Shown here one piece after another: positions 1-8,226 of a stretch of 21,309 nt of DNA; the first letter of the stretch is position 1, and every line of letters starts with the position of its first letter. The stretch is from IMG/VR virus record IMGVR_UViG_3300033146_000755, positions 1 to 21,309 of that record, one strand, 5' to 3'. The position numbers were made by a program, and so were the translations under genes. This stretch comes from a virus. The notes beneath the pieces were generated by a model. The model saw only the letters and a list, made by a program, of their open reading frames with translations, ran no database searches and had not been told where the DNA came from.

Positions 1-624
1 ATCATCATCTTCTAAACCACTTAATGCTCCGTGGTCAGTAATACTTCCACTTGTAGCGTTGATTGTAACATCACCTAATCCACTTGTAGGGTCAATTGAT
101 ATATTTGTTCCAGCTATTATCTTAGTAACTCCACCGCCTGTAATAGCTTTATACGTACCGTCATCTGCTAAGTAATTAGATCCAGACCCATTGTCTTTTA
201 ACGAATCTAATAATGCTTTATTACTATGCGTATGAACCACTGGTGTGTTAATGAAATTGTTATAATCAAACGCATCGGCATTAATGCCTCCTGGATCGTA
301 AACAGCTTTTGTCATATCGCCAATACCAGAAATAGCTATAAATTCTATACCATTTTCTGTTGTATTAACAGCTGCTACATGCCCAGCCTCTCCTGTATAA
401 GCATTTGGTGTATCTGTTAATTCTAAGAAAGAATTAACTCCTGCATCTGTCTTAGCCCATATTCCATCTTGAAAGATATAAAACGCTTTTTCATCCTGGC
501 GATATGTAAACATACCATTGTAAGTTTTAATTATTGCATTCATCTCGTCTGCATCAGCAGAAATGAAATTTTCATCCAAAGGCTTACTTACTTGCATTTG
601 GAAATTGTCATTCATCGGTTTCAT
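1..624 (-). CDS. Phage fibre-like protein, N-terminal part (runs off left edge)
   Basis: An open frame of 208 codons runs from an ATG at 622-624 to the window edge without a stop, so this is the N-terminal part of a longer protein. I translated it by hand. It begins MKPMNDNFQM and contains FLELTDTPNAYTGEAGHVA at about residues 68-86 and SNYLADDGTYK at about 142-152. It ends at the edge with ITDHGALSGLEDDD. Short glycine, threonine and asparagine-rich motifs of this kind (LTDTPxxY, DDGTYK, HGxLSGLxDDD) are common in phage tail or head fibres. It starts 9 bases after the stop of the neighbouring fibre-like gene, so it is probably in the same transcript. There is no Shine-Dalgarno, only an A-rich leader. 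The receptor or attachment role is inference; the C-terminal tip domain lies outside the window. Confidence 0.75.
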   Translation of the reverse strand, partial: MKPMNDNFQMQVSKPLDENFISADADEMNAIIKTYNGMFTYRQDEKAFYIFQDGIWAKTDAGVNSFLELTDTPNAYTGEAGHVAAVNTTENGIEFIAISGIGDMTKAVYDPGGINADAFDYNNFINTPVVHTHSNKALLDSLKDNGSGSNYLADDGTYKAITGGGVTKIIAGTNISIDPTSGLGDVTINATSGSITDHGALSGLEDDD

Positions 625-633
625 ATCGTTGTT

Positions 634-1929
634 TTATTTTAGTAAGATATCACAATCTAACATACTATTTTCTGTATATTGGTAGATATCATATGTTATG
701 TTTTCTGGGCCTATATTATCTATGGTTCCTTTATAATCTATAAAACTATCTGGTCCTATTGTACTCTTGTTTTGATCATTTCCACAGAAAGTAGAATCCC
801 ATTCTGTGTATATTTTCCCTGTTTGATCTTTTGGTACTGCAAACCATCCCCAATCATCAGGTGTTGTTCTCATAGGAAATCTTACACCTCCGCTTGATGG
901 GACTATTAGTTTATCTATAAAATCAGGTTCTGTTGGTAAAGATCCATCTTGATTAAATCCATAATAAGAAGGATGTACCCAGTGTCTTGTGGTGCTCATA
1001 TTTTCGCTTACAATTCCAGTAGTTGCTGTTATTTTCCATGTTACACTTCCGTTTGTGTTTAATACAAAACTTTCTCCTGTGCCGTATGTGTGTTCATATA
1101 GCCCAGATACATCTAATGGGGAGCTTAAATTAAGTGTATTCTCTAATGTTAATACATCGAATACACCTATAGTATCCCAAAAAGCCTTTACAGGAGCGAC
1201 TGCTACACCTACTTCTATATAAGGTTCTGTAATATCTACATCAAAAGAAAGTAAATCTAAACCTACTAAAAGCTTATGCAAGAGGTCTGTTATACTACTA
1301 TTAGCAACAAATACGTCACCTATATAAATACCACCTACATTTCTTTCTGATTCTATTTCATATTCTAATCCAGAATTTCCACCAGAACTGCTATCTTTCC
1401 AAGTACCCATTCCATCATCATCTGATGTTAATACTTGAGTATCAGTTCCTCCATCTAATTTATACCCAGCTGTCGCGTAGATGTATTCAACATTTAAAGG
1501 ATCTTTTAAAGCATCTTTTAAATATACTGGGGTTCCGTTGCCATTTGCTGCCATTAAATATTCTCCTGTTATTGTTACTACCGGCCTATCATTATAGTCT
1601 ATTATATAACTAAAGTTATTACTATCTAAAAGAAAATCAATTTGAAAATTAAGATTTAATAATGATTGAACTAGCGTATCAGCTGATTGCATTTCCAAAT
1701 GTGTTAGAAAATTAGGACATTCATAATCGTCATCGTTTACTATTGTCTTTAATGGCAATTCATATTCTTCCATTAATTCAAGATGAATATCTATAATAGC
1801 TAAGTCATATGTTCCTTTCTCGAAATAAGTATAATCACCTATAGCGTATGCATCAACTACTCTGTTAGCTAAATCAATTTGCCTTGCTCGAACTATATTT
1901 ACATAGTTATTATAATTATCTTGAGTCAT
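634..1929 (-). CDS. Fibre-like virion protein (431 aa)
   Basis: This frame codes for a protein of 431 residues that I do not recognise as a named family. Residues 1-105 look mostly helical, with a CP pair at 71-72, and could be an attachment domain. At about 156-177 there is the stretch YKLDGGTDTQVLTS followed by DDGMGTW, a linker type seen in many phage fibres and similar to the DDGTYK motif in the next gene. Residues 190-431 are rich in beta-forming residues, Gly, Thr and aromatics (for example WGWFAVP near the C-terminus), as expected of a fibre or appendage body. It sits between the collagen-like fibre gene (gap of 2 bases) and the partial fibre at the left edge. That context supports a surface appendage. 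Whether it decorates the head or tail cannot be told from sequence. Confidence 0.65.
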   Translation of the reverse strand: MTQDNYNNYVNIVRARQIDLANRVVDAYAIGDYTYFEKGTYDLAIIDIHLELMEEYELPLKTIVNDDDYECPNFLTHLEMQSADTLVQSLLNLNFQIDFLLDSNNFSYIIDYNDRPVVTITGEYLMAANGNGTPVYLKDALKDPLNVEYIYATAGYKLDGGTDTQVLTSDDDGMGTWKDSSSGGNSGLEYEIESERNVGGIYIGDVFVANSSITDLLHKLLVGLDLLSFDVDITEPYIEVGVAVAPVKAFWDTIGVFDVLTLENTLNLSSPLDVSGLYEHTYGTGESFVLNTNGSVTWKITATTGIVSENMSTTRHWVHPSYYGFNQDGSLPTEPDFIDKLIVPSSGGVRFPMRTTPDDWGWFAVPKDQTGKIYTEWDSTFCGNDQNKSTIGPDSFIDYKGTIDNIGPENITYDIYQYTENSMLDCDILLK

Positions 1930-1931
1930 AG

Positions 1932-3530
1932 TTATGGTGTTGTTACGAATGCTTTAATATCATTCATTGTTACTTTTTTTACATTACCAGACGAATCACT
2001 TAATAATAATGTATCAAATTCTTCTACTGTAAATCCAGTTTTAGCTGAAGATATAGAATTAGATTTAAATACTGTTATTGAACCTGTGGTAGTATCTGGA
2101 GATGCTAATATCGGACTAAAATCAGAAACCATTGATAAAGTTAAGCTTAAATCAGGTGGTGTAATAGCCGTTAAAACTACTAATTTATCAGACGTATCAA
2201 TTCCTGGGACTTTACTATTTCCTGTTAGTCCTGTTATTATAACATTTATACCAGTACTATCTTTTGGTTTTGTTGTTGATGTTATCCTTAATCCTTCATA
2301 AGTAAAGGCTGTTCCATGCGAAGCTATTGAACAATTATCTAAAGTAAATGTTGCTGTTGTGTGTTCTATTGGTAAATCTAATTCTATTACATTATTACCG
2401 GCTAAACCGCCAATAATATCATTAAATTTACAATTATTAAATACAACTTTAGCTCCTAAAGAAGGAACTGTTAATCCAAATATATTACGTGTCATAAGTG
2501 TTCCAAAATTTTGACTAGCATTTCCGTTTCCTGTTGTAAATGTTATATTTTGAAATGTAGCTCCAGTCGTTAAATTTATTCTATTAATTTCTGGTGGATC
2601 AATAGCGTTAGTTACTGTATCTTTATCTGCTTCTGAATGGAAATATAAAAATCCATTTAATCCAATAAATGTTATTCCATCTAAATCCCAAGATACTTCT
2701 GTTTCTACATATACTTGTCCAGATATATATATAACTCCACCTAAATAATTAGTATGAATATTTGCTACAGCGTCTACTACTTGGGTCCAATCTGTACAAA
2801 AGAATATACCTAATTCATCTTCTTTATGTATAGTAATTAATGTTTCATCTGGATTTCCTGATAATGCTGCTTCTATTACAATGCCAGTACCTCCCTGAAA
2901 TGCAGCTGTATTTGTATCTGGCATAAGAACATCATTTACTTTTATTGGTCTCCATGTATCGCCTGCTCCACTATCTCCAGGTTCCCCTTTAGGGCCTCTT
3001 AATTGACCTATATTATTCCAGTGAGTTGGACCGGTTCCTTGTCCATCAGAAATAAAACCATCTCCAATTTCACATTCTCCAGTTACGGCATCAGTAGTTA
3101 TATAAATATCTCCTACATCAGCTCCGGCCACATTCATAATATCAACGTACGTAGCTGATCCTTCTATAAATATGCTATCTCCTTGTGGTCCTGTTGGGCC
3201 CGGATCTCCAGCTGGCCCTTGCACTCCATCTTTTCCTGGCATTCCGGCTGGACCTTGTTCTCCTTTTGGACCCTCTGGACCTTGTTGTCCAGGTTGTCCT
3301 GTAGCTCCATCTTGTCCGGCTGGTCCCTCTGGGCCTTGTGGTCCTTGTAAGCCTATTTCTCCTTTTGGTCCTTCTGGGCCTTGAGCTCCATCAGCTCCAT
3401 CTACACCATCTTGTCCTGGAGGACCTGGAGGGCCTTCTGGGCCTACTGCAAAATCTGGAAATGGGACTAATTCTTCATATCCTCTGTTTCCGATAGGGTG
3501 GCTTATATTTTTATATAAATTTGTTTCCAT
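1932..3530 (-). CDS. Collagen-like fibre protein with probable beta-helix domain
   Basis: This protein of 532 residues has three visible parts. Residues 1-29 form a short N-terminal leader. Residues 30-117 form an unbroken collagen-like run of 29 Gly-X-Y triplets, many of them GPE, GPK, GPQ or GPA, with a second short run ([10 protein letters not shown]) at 179-188. Residues 240-480 have the repeating pattern of a right-handed beta-helix or pectate-lyase-like fold ([46 protein letters not shown]). The C-terminus carries [13 protein letters not shown], resembling trimer or linker segments of phage fibres. Collagen-like triplets are known in phage tail fibres and make trimeric rods. The start codon overlaps the stop of the upstream gene as TAATG. 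A host-surface binding or glycan-degrading role is inference; no catalytic residues were identified. Confidence 0.8.
   Translation of the reverse strand: METNLYKNISHPIGNRGYEELVPFPDFAVGPEGPPGPPGQDGVDGADGAQGPEGPKGEIGLQGPQGPEGPAGQDGATGQPGQQGPEGPKGEQGPAGMPGKDGVQGPAGDPGPTGPQGDSIFIEGSATYVDIMNVAGADVGDIYITTDAVTGECEIGDGFISDGQGTGPTHWNNIGQLRGPKGEPGDSGAGDTWRPIKVNDVLMPDTNTAAFQGGTGIVIEAALSGNPDETLITIHKEDELGIFFCTDWTQVVDAVANIHTNYLGGVIYISGQVYVETEVSWDLDGITFIGLNGFLYFHSEADKDTVTNAIDPPEINRINLTTGATFQNITFTTGNGNASQNFGTLMTRNIFGLTVPSLGAKVVFNNCKFNDIIGGLAGNNVIELDLPIEHTTATFTLDNCSIASHGTAFTYEGLRITSTTKPKDSTGINVIITGLTGNSKVPGIDTSDKLVVLTAITPPDLSLTLSMVSDFSPILASPDTTTGSITVFKSNSISSAKTGFTVEEFDTLLLSDSSGNVKKVTMNDIKAFVTTP
3180..3443 (-). 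repeat. Collagen-like Gly-X-Y coding repeat
   Basis: This stretch encodes 29 consecutive Gly-X-Y triplets plus a final Gly, residues 30-117 of the 532-residue fibre protein. On the plus strand it appears as recurring ggncc/tggncc blocks, clearly richer in G and C than the surrounding AT-rich coding sequence. The near-repeated blocks (GPEGPKGE occurs twice; GPAG occurs three times) suggest expansion by unequal recombination or slippage, so repeat number may vary between related phages. Confidence 0.9.
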
Positions 3531-4066
3531 TATGTAAGTATTTTATTAAGCGTTTCTTCTATGTTTTTATAATCATCTTCAAAGTCTAAATAAGCACTAC
3601 TTTCTAATGCTTTTAATAAACTCCTTGCTAATAATGCATCTTTGATATACGTAGATGCCCAAGGCTTATCACAATCATAATGCTCATATATTTTTTCTAT
3701 TTTTTGGTAAACTCTTCGTTCCATATTTGAGAACAGCGCAAACCTACGATTTATCGAATCGGCATATGAAGTTCCGTCTATTTCATATTCAAAAGTATAA
3801 ACAAAATTATATATCCCATCAGGAATAACATCTTGAAAGCCTAAACTTGTTGCTGATATCATTGCTGAATAACCATTAACAGGTAATCCTGGATGAATTC
3901 CCTCCGGCCCTGTTATATCTATAATTGTCTCTCCTGGCATTTTATCACTTGATATTGTTAATTCTGCAGTAGTTACAACTAAAAGTATATACATTAAAGC
4001 TAAATCTTCAAATAGTAAATATGATCCGTTCTTTTTTTGACTTACCATTAAATCTGGTTGATACAT
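3530..4066 (-). CDS. Virion-region protein of unknown function (178 aa)
   Basis: The product is not recognised. Residues 1-110 are predicted mostly beta, with a [16 protein letters not shown] stretch at about 54-69 and a [13 protein letters not shown] strand pair near 85-97. Residues 110-178 are helical and charged ([20 protein letters not shown] and on). It begins just after a strong terminator. Unlike most starts here, its ATG is preceded by a clear Shine-Dalgarno-like AAGGAG eight to nine bases upstream, so it opens a new translational and probably transcriptional unit. Its stop overlaps the start of the collagen-like fibre gene as TAATG. This suggests coupled synthesis, and perhaps a role as an adaptor or assembly factor for the fibre. 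That role is inference. Confidence 0.7.
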   Translation of the reverse strand: MYQPDLMVSQKKNGSYLLFEDLALMYILLVVTTAELTISSDKMPGETIIDITGPEGIHPGLPVNGYSAMISATSLGFQDVIPDGIYNFVYTFEYEIDGTSYADSINRRFALFSNMERRVYQKIEKIYEHYDCDKPWASTYIKDALLARSLLKALESSAYLDFEDDYKNIEETLNKILT

Positions 4067-4086
4067 ATTTTCTCCTTTTTTTTAAT

Positions 4087-4121
4087 AAAAAAAAACTAAC
4101 AACCCAATTAAGGGTTGCTAG
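4087..4121 (-). terminator. Strong intrinsic terminator after the 381-aa structural gene
   Basis: On the minus strand there is a perfect 10-pair stem (CTAGCAACCC with GGGTTGTTAG, one G-T pair), a six-base loop TTAATT and a run of nine T. It lies 12 bases after the stop codon of the 381-residue gene and just before the 178-residue gene. Confidence 0.92.
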
Positions 4122-4132
4122 CTTAATTAATT

Positions 4133-5278
4133 TTAACCAAGTATTGTCTTGAGTGATGTCTGAGTAGCATCAGAGCAGTAAATAGTTACCGTTCCAATTG
4201 ATGCTGGAGACTGTCCTACAATATTTGTAAATCTCTGATCTTTAAATACAAATGCAGCTGACTCATATTGTTCACCTTCAATTGTTCTTACTTTGCTTGT
4301 TGGAACTGGTAGCATAGGATCAACTCGAATACCGTAGCCTCTATTACCTTTTGCGAACCACTCTTCCTCAGCAACTGTTTGCCATGTTCCGATACCTGCT
4401 GTAGCACCTTGAACTAATGAAACTGAAGCAGCTCCTTCAAGATTTTGTACATTAAAATCAGCTGGTTCAAATTTCCATAAACCTGGATCAAAACGAGACT
4501 TATCTACACCAGTAAATAAAATATGAACACTGTCATTATTTACTACTGTTTGTGATGTAAGAGCTCCGTTAGTAGCTTCAATTACAAGTCTATCGAGTTT
4601 AACATGTGTTGCATCAATTAGCTCAACTACGCGATATACGTTATCATCTACTGTTACACCGAGTCTAACAAAATCACCAAGTACAACTTCACCTGCACCA
4701 ATTGTGATAATAGGAGATCCGTTTGTAACTGCTAAATCTGTTGTAATTGCTGTACCTGTATCATCAGATAATACACTAAATTCGATGAGTTGTTCTGGTT
4801 CTCTTGAGAAGTTTTTAATAAGATTATTAACTAATCCAATTGCTACCTCAAGACCAGTTGCACCAACGCCTGATTTATATGTACCAAATTTGTACATTTC
4901 TTTGTTTCCAAATGTAGTATGAGTATCTCTGATTAAGATATTTACAGTATATACTGTATTATCTTCTACATTATAAAAACTTAATTTCTCAATCCTATTA
5001 GCTGCTGGTTTATAATCAGTATATGTTTGTTTTAAAAGATTCTTACCTAAAAATTCAGGAGAAAACTCAACTTCACCATTACCTTTACCAATAGCGATAC
5101 GATATGTCTTTTCTGGCGCTAAACCTGTAGCTCCATGAACTATACCAGACTCTTCTACTACTGCAATTTGACCATCTTCAATTGCTGATACATTACCTAA
5201 TACTAATATAGGATTTACTGGAGCATGACTCCCGTCTAATTTTTCCACTACCGTGTAGTGTACATTGTCATTAACCAT
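4133..5278 (-). CDS. Probable abundant virion structural protein (381 aa)
   Basis: The protein has 381 residues, is predicted to be mostly beta, and has no signal peptide or membrane segment. Notable segments are LSFYNVEDNTVYTVNILIRD at about 99-118, followed by MYKFGTYKSGVGATGLEVAIGLVNNL at about 128-153. This resembles what I remember of major tail-tube, tail-sheath-like or decoration proteins of large phages, but I cannot assign a family. It is the last gene of the connector block and is followed directly by a strong terminator. That placement resembles the capsid gene and fits a gene expressed at high level. Alternatives are an auxiliary capsid protein or a tail protein. A structural role is moderately supported; the exact role is unknown. 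Confidence 0.65.
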   Translation of the reverse strand: MVNDNVHYTVVEKLDGSHAPVNPILVLGNVSAIEDGQIAVVEESGIVHGATGLAPEKTYRIAIGKGNGEVEFSPEFLGKNLLKQTYTDYKPAANRIEKLSFYNVEDNTVYTVNILIRDTHTTFGNKEMYKFGTYKSGVGATGLEVAIGLVNNLIKNFSREPEQLIEFSVLSDDTGTAITTDLAVTNGSPIITIGAGEVVLGDFVRLGVTVDDNVYRVVELIDATHVKLDRLVIEATNGALTSQTVVNNDSVHILFTGVDKSRFDPGLWKFEPADFNVQNLEGAASVSLVQGATAGIGTWQTVAEEEWFAKGNRGYGIRVDPMLPVPTSKVRTIEGEQYESAAFVFKDQRFTNIVGQSPASIGTVTIYCSDATQTSLKTILG

Positions 5279-5304
5279 TTTTATATAGTTTTAAATTAAA
5301 AAAA

Positions 5305-5931
5305 TTACTGCTGTAAGGGCTCTTTTGTTGTAGCCTCTTCTATTTTCATAGCGTTAATTGCTAAATTTACAGCAGCATCTACTATTTCATCCATAACCTC
5401 TTCCTCAAAATCAAATTCACTTACATTAGCTATATCAATTCTTGTTGGTTTAACTATATAATCAAATTTATATTTATCAAATTTATTATGGGTAGTTATT
5501 ATTGAATGACCATTTTTATTATTTAGCCGCCAAGCTAACTTATCGTATGGCCTACGATATTTATTTTGTATATTAACAAGGTATTCATCATAAGTAATTG
5601 GCTTAACTAATACAGTTTTATCACCTACTATTAATGATTCCTTTACTATACTATAAGTGTTTATAGGGACCCCATAGAGATACCAGAATAACCCATCTGT
5701 TACCGTTGGACTACTTATATACCCCATTTCAAAAGAGTCCGTTAGAGGGCTTAATAAGCGCCTATAACGCTCATTAGTATCGAACTCAGATATAGTTTCT
5801 TTAAGCCAAACGTTTTGTGCTTGATTAAGAAATTCTTCCATTTCGGATGTTTGAAATTTCTTTCCTTGAACTTTATCTTTTGTTCGCATTATATTCTCAA
5901 ATCTTAGTTGAAGATTTAGTGCTGTTATCAT
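5305..5931 (-). CDS. Connector/tail-ring-like protein, paralogue 3 (208 aa)
   Basis: This is one of three adjacent proteins that resemble each other. The shared N-terminal pattern is Thr-x-x-Glu-x-x-x-[FM]-Leu-x-x-Ala, here FQTSEMEEFLNQAQ at about residues 27-40. The shared C-terminal pattern is a Tyr-hydrophobic-x-x-Pro strand (YIVKP) followed by a helix with E-I-V-x-x-A-V-x-L-A (DEIVDAAVNLAINAMK) at about 181-196. Small helical proteins of this size between the capsid and fibre genes fit head-tail connector or ring proteins, and crassviruses are known to stack several related rings at the portal vertex. Its start overlaps the stop of the preceding paralogue as TAATG, so the two are probably translationally coupled. 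The ring role is inference from position and shared pattern. Confidence 0.68.
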   Translation of the reverse strand: MITALNLQLRFENIMRTKDKVQGKKFQTSEMEEFLNQAQNVWLKETISEFDTNERYRRLLSPLTDSFEMGYISSPTVTDGLFWYLYGVPINTYSIVKESLIVGDKTVLVKPITYDEYLVNIQNKYRRPYDKLAWRLNNKNGHSIITTHNKFDKYKFDYIVKPTRIDIANVSEFDFEEEVMDEIVDAAVNLAINAMKIEEATTKEPLQQ

Positions 5932-6638
5932 TATTGTGCAGTTGTTGTAAGATGTGTTTTATATTTATCAATATACATATCTACTGCGAGTTTTACTATC
6001 TCCTCATGTGTATGAGCAGCTAATTCACATTCAGTTGTTTCTAAATCATCATATCTTTTATCTAATACTAATAATTTAGGCTTTCTTAAATATGTTAATA
6101 TACATGCATATAATGTAGTATATCTATCAACAAATATTGATAATACATCTTCTGTTTCAAATATAGCAACGGGTTTTCTTAATATTGGTTTATTAGTTGG
6201 GGTTGTTACTATTTTGTCTATTTCACTATAATCGGCAACACGATTTGGAGTCCATTCTGGAATATCAAAATCAGGTAATGATGGATCGTTAGCTCCTGGA
6301 TATACTTTTAATATTTGAGAATCAGATCTCATATAAAACATATAATCAGAAGGTAATGCAAAACGTGATGCATCATATACTGTGGATCCAGGAGTAGTCA
6401 TTGGTAATGGTTTATCTCTAACTATTAAATTTCTTAGATCGTCTGATCTATATTGTATCTCCTGAACATTCTGTTTCATTGTGGGTCCTGATAAATACTT
6501 TTCCTTAATATATCTATCAATAGCATAATTCAACATTCTAAATATCGTTTCAGATGTTGGACGTTTTATTGATTCAAAAGATTCATCCATCTCTTGTATG
6601 AGCTTTGTAAACTCATATTGCATTTCTATATTTACCAT
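5931..6638 (-). CDS. Connector/tail-ring-like protein, paralogue 2 (235 aa)
   Basis: This is the second and longest of the three similar proteins. It has RPTSETIFRMLNYAIDRYI at about residues 26-44, equivalent to the Thr-x-x-Glu helix of its neighbours. It also has a central beta segment with FALPSDYMFYMRS near 93-105 and a YLRKP strand near 183-187. Its C-terminal helix HEEIVKLAVDMYIDKYK at about 211-227 matches the E-I-V-x-x-A-V motif of the others. The gene lies 6 bases from its upstream paralogue and overlaps the downstream one by one base. Structural function at the portal-tail junction is inferred from position and from known crassvirus ring stacks. The sequence alone does not show which ring it is. 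Confidence 0.68.
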   Translation of the reverse strand: MVNIEMQYEFTKLIQEMDESFESIKRPTSETIFRMLNYAIDRYIKEKYLSGPTMKQNVQEIQYRSDDLRNLIVRDKPLPMTTPGSTVYDASRFALPSDYMFYMRSDSQILKVYPGANDPSLPDFDIPEWTPNRVADYSEIDKIVTTPTNKPILRKPVAIFETEDVLSIFVDRYTTLYACILTYLRKPKLLVLDKRYDDLETTECELAAHTHEEIVKLAVDMYIDKYKTHLTTTAQ

Positions 6639-6644
6639 TTTATA

Positions 6645-7283
6645 TTATTTTTGTTGTGTAATTCTTTGATCAGCTATTGATATTAAAGCTAATTTTACTG
6701 CTTCATTAATTATCTCTTTATGAAATTTATCATTTAATGACGCTGTAACAGTATCGGTTATATCTTCTGGTAAAGAAATATATGTAATATTTATAAAAAA
6801 TACTTTATCAACATAAGAGTCATGAACTATACATATCTTATTATTATAAGGAAAATAATTAATCCATTCATAAATTGGTTTATTAAAATCAGATACTAAT
6901 AATTTATCAACAACTGAAATATCTATTTCCTTTAATGGAATAATTGAATAAGTAGATAACGATTCCAATATATTATTATTTTGTGCTCTATATACGCTTG
7001 CACTGGCTGTTAGTACTTTATAATATTTTACTTCATCATTAGTAATTCTTACGTTTTTAGCATCAGAAAATACTGGTGTCATAGCGACAGTTGTAAATCT
7101 ATTAGATATTATTAGTTCTGATAATTCATTATTTCTACCAGCTTGCTGAATCATATCAATGACATTTAATTGAGCCTTTGTTAAAAACATATAAATTTCA
7201 TCTTCCGTGAAACCAGCAGCCGCAAAACTACCATTAACATCAAATTGGAGTAAGAAATTATCGTATAATTCTTGACTAGTCAT
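6645..7283 (-). CDS. Connector/tail-ring-like protein, paralogue 1 (212 aa)
   Basis: This is the first of the three similar proteins. The N-terminal segment FTEDEIYMFLTKAQLNVIDM at about residues 25-44 lines up with FQTSEMEEFLNQAQ of paralogue 3. The C-terminal segment HKEIINEAVKLALISIAD at about 188-205 lines up with the E-I-V-x-x-A-V-x-L-A helix in both others. A strand with ITYISLPED precedes it, as YLRKP and YIVKP do in the neighbours. It follows the 286-residue gene with a one-base gap. By position it is a candidate head-tail adaptor binding the portal, similar in context to P22 gp4-type proteins, but this is not shown by any unique motif. Confidence 0.68.
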   Translation of the reverse strand: MTSQELYDNFLLQFDVNGSFAAAGFTEDEIYMFLTKAQLNVIDMIQQAGRNNELSELIISNRFTTVAMTPVFSDAKNVRITNDEVKYYKVLTASASVYRAQNNNILESLSTYSIIPLKEIDISVVDKLLVSDFNKPIYEWINYFPYNNKICIVHDSYVDKVFFINITYISLPEDITDTVTASLNDKFHKEIINEAVKLALISIADQRITQQK

Positions 7284-7284
7284 A

Positions 7285-8145
7285 TTATGCTTCTTTTATT
7301 TGTGTACTTATCATTAAGTATATCTCATCAGTAGCTTTTTTAAGTTGCTTTAATTTATATATAGTGCCTTCAAGGTTAGGTTTATTTGGATTTAAATAAT
7401 CTCCACCAGGCAATTGATATTTATTATTAGACTTAATAATCGCACCACAAGCTAAAGCATCTTCTATAAATACTCTCATTTCAAAATCTTCATCATTAAT
7501 TAAGTCATGCATCTTTTTAAGAGTACTAGGACGATCAATTAATTTTGCAATTTCTGTTTTTAAGTATTCAATAGTAACATCTCCACTAACTCTTCTTCCG
7601 AAGACTCTTAGGAAATCAGACATTTTCTTTCTTGATGTTTCAATTTGTCCAATATAAATATAAGCATCTTTTTTCATATCTACATTTTCAGCTTCTGCAT
7701 CTATAATTTGACTTTCATCTACTAATGCAAACTTATATCCACCTTTATCATATCTTGCCTCCCATGATGGGGCTACAGACTCTTGGATTTGTAATACTTT
7801 ATATCTAATATAATCTATTGGATCACTTAAATCTAATTTATAACCATTTTCCATTAAATTATCATCTTTACGAATAACTATTTCAAATTTCCTCCAAAAA
7901 TTATCTGTTTTTTTATGTATATTTAGATTTTCTTCTAATTCCTTTTCTAAGAAATCTTTCTCATCTGGTGTTAATGGATTAATTAATGTGCCTTTAGATT
8001 TACTAATAGGTACTACATATCTTACCATTGTATCACTATACATAAAATAACCATCATGTCCTTCAGGATTCATTCCGCCATCCTTTTCAATTGGCATTAA
8101 TTTTATAATTTTATTCTTCAATATACTTTTTCCTTTAATTCCCAT
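7285..8145 (-). CDS. Conserved-looking protein downstream of the capsid gene (286 aa)
   Basis: I do not recognise the family. The N-terminus is basic (MGIKGKSILKNKIIKL) and followed by a glycine-rich segment around 22-33. Residues 170-265 look helical and could include a winged-helix-like unit: an MHDLINDEDFEMRVFIEDAL helix pair followed by a short beta hairpin (GAIIKSNNKYQLPGGDYL). The last 25 residues are helical. It is the first gene after the capsid terminator and leads the unit that continues into the three ring-like proteins. It may be a head-closure or DNA-contacting internal protein; that is a guess. The start at 8145 follows an A-rich leader. An internal Met at residue 17 is an alternative. 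Confidence 0.6.
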   Translation of the reverse strand: MGIKGKSILKNKIIKLMPIEKDGGMNPEGHDGYFMYSDTMVRYVVPISKSKGTLINPLTPDEKDFLEKELEENLNIHKKTDNFWRKFEIVIRKDDNLMENGYKLDLSDPIDYIRYKVLQIQESVAPSWEARYDKGGYKFALVDESQIIDAEAENVDMKKDAYIYIGQIETSRKKMSDFLRVFGRRVSGDVTIEYLKTEIAKLIDRPSTLKKMHDLINDEDFEMRVFIEDALACGAIIKSNNKYQLPGGDYLNPNKPNLEGTIYKLKQLKKATDEIYLMISTQIKEA

Positions 8146-8163
8146 TTCTTCTTTTTTTACATT

Positions 8164-8193
8164 AAAAAACTCCCACCCCGCGAAGGGCAGGAG
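8164..8193 (-). terminator. Strong intrinsic terminator after the major capsid gene
   Basis: On the minus strand CTCCTGCCC pairs with GGGTGGGAG (nine pairs, two of them G-T) around a TTCGCG loop, followed by six T. It sits about 35 bases after the capsid stop codon and separates the capsid gene from the 286-residue gene. Confidence 0.93.
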
Positions 8194-8226
8194 CAGTTAT
8201 TTTATTTAATTAAATTGCGTATTAGC

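Noticed and set aside
3172-3384. Plus-strand frame rich in Pro, Gly and Cys across the collagen-like repeat
   Set aside because: It is the antisense shadow of the Gly-X-Y codons; the minus-strand protein is continuous with flanking domains.
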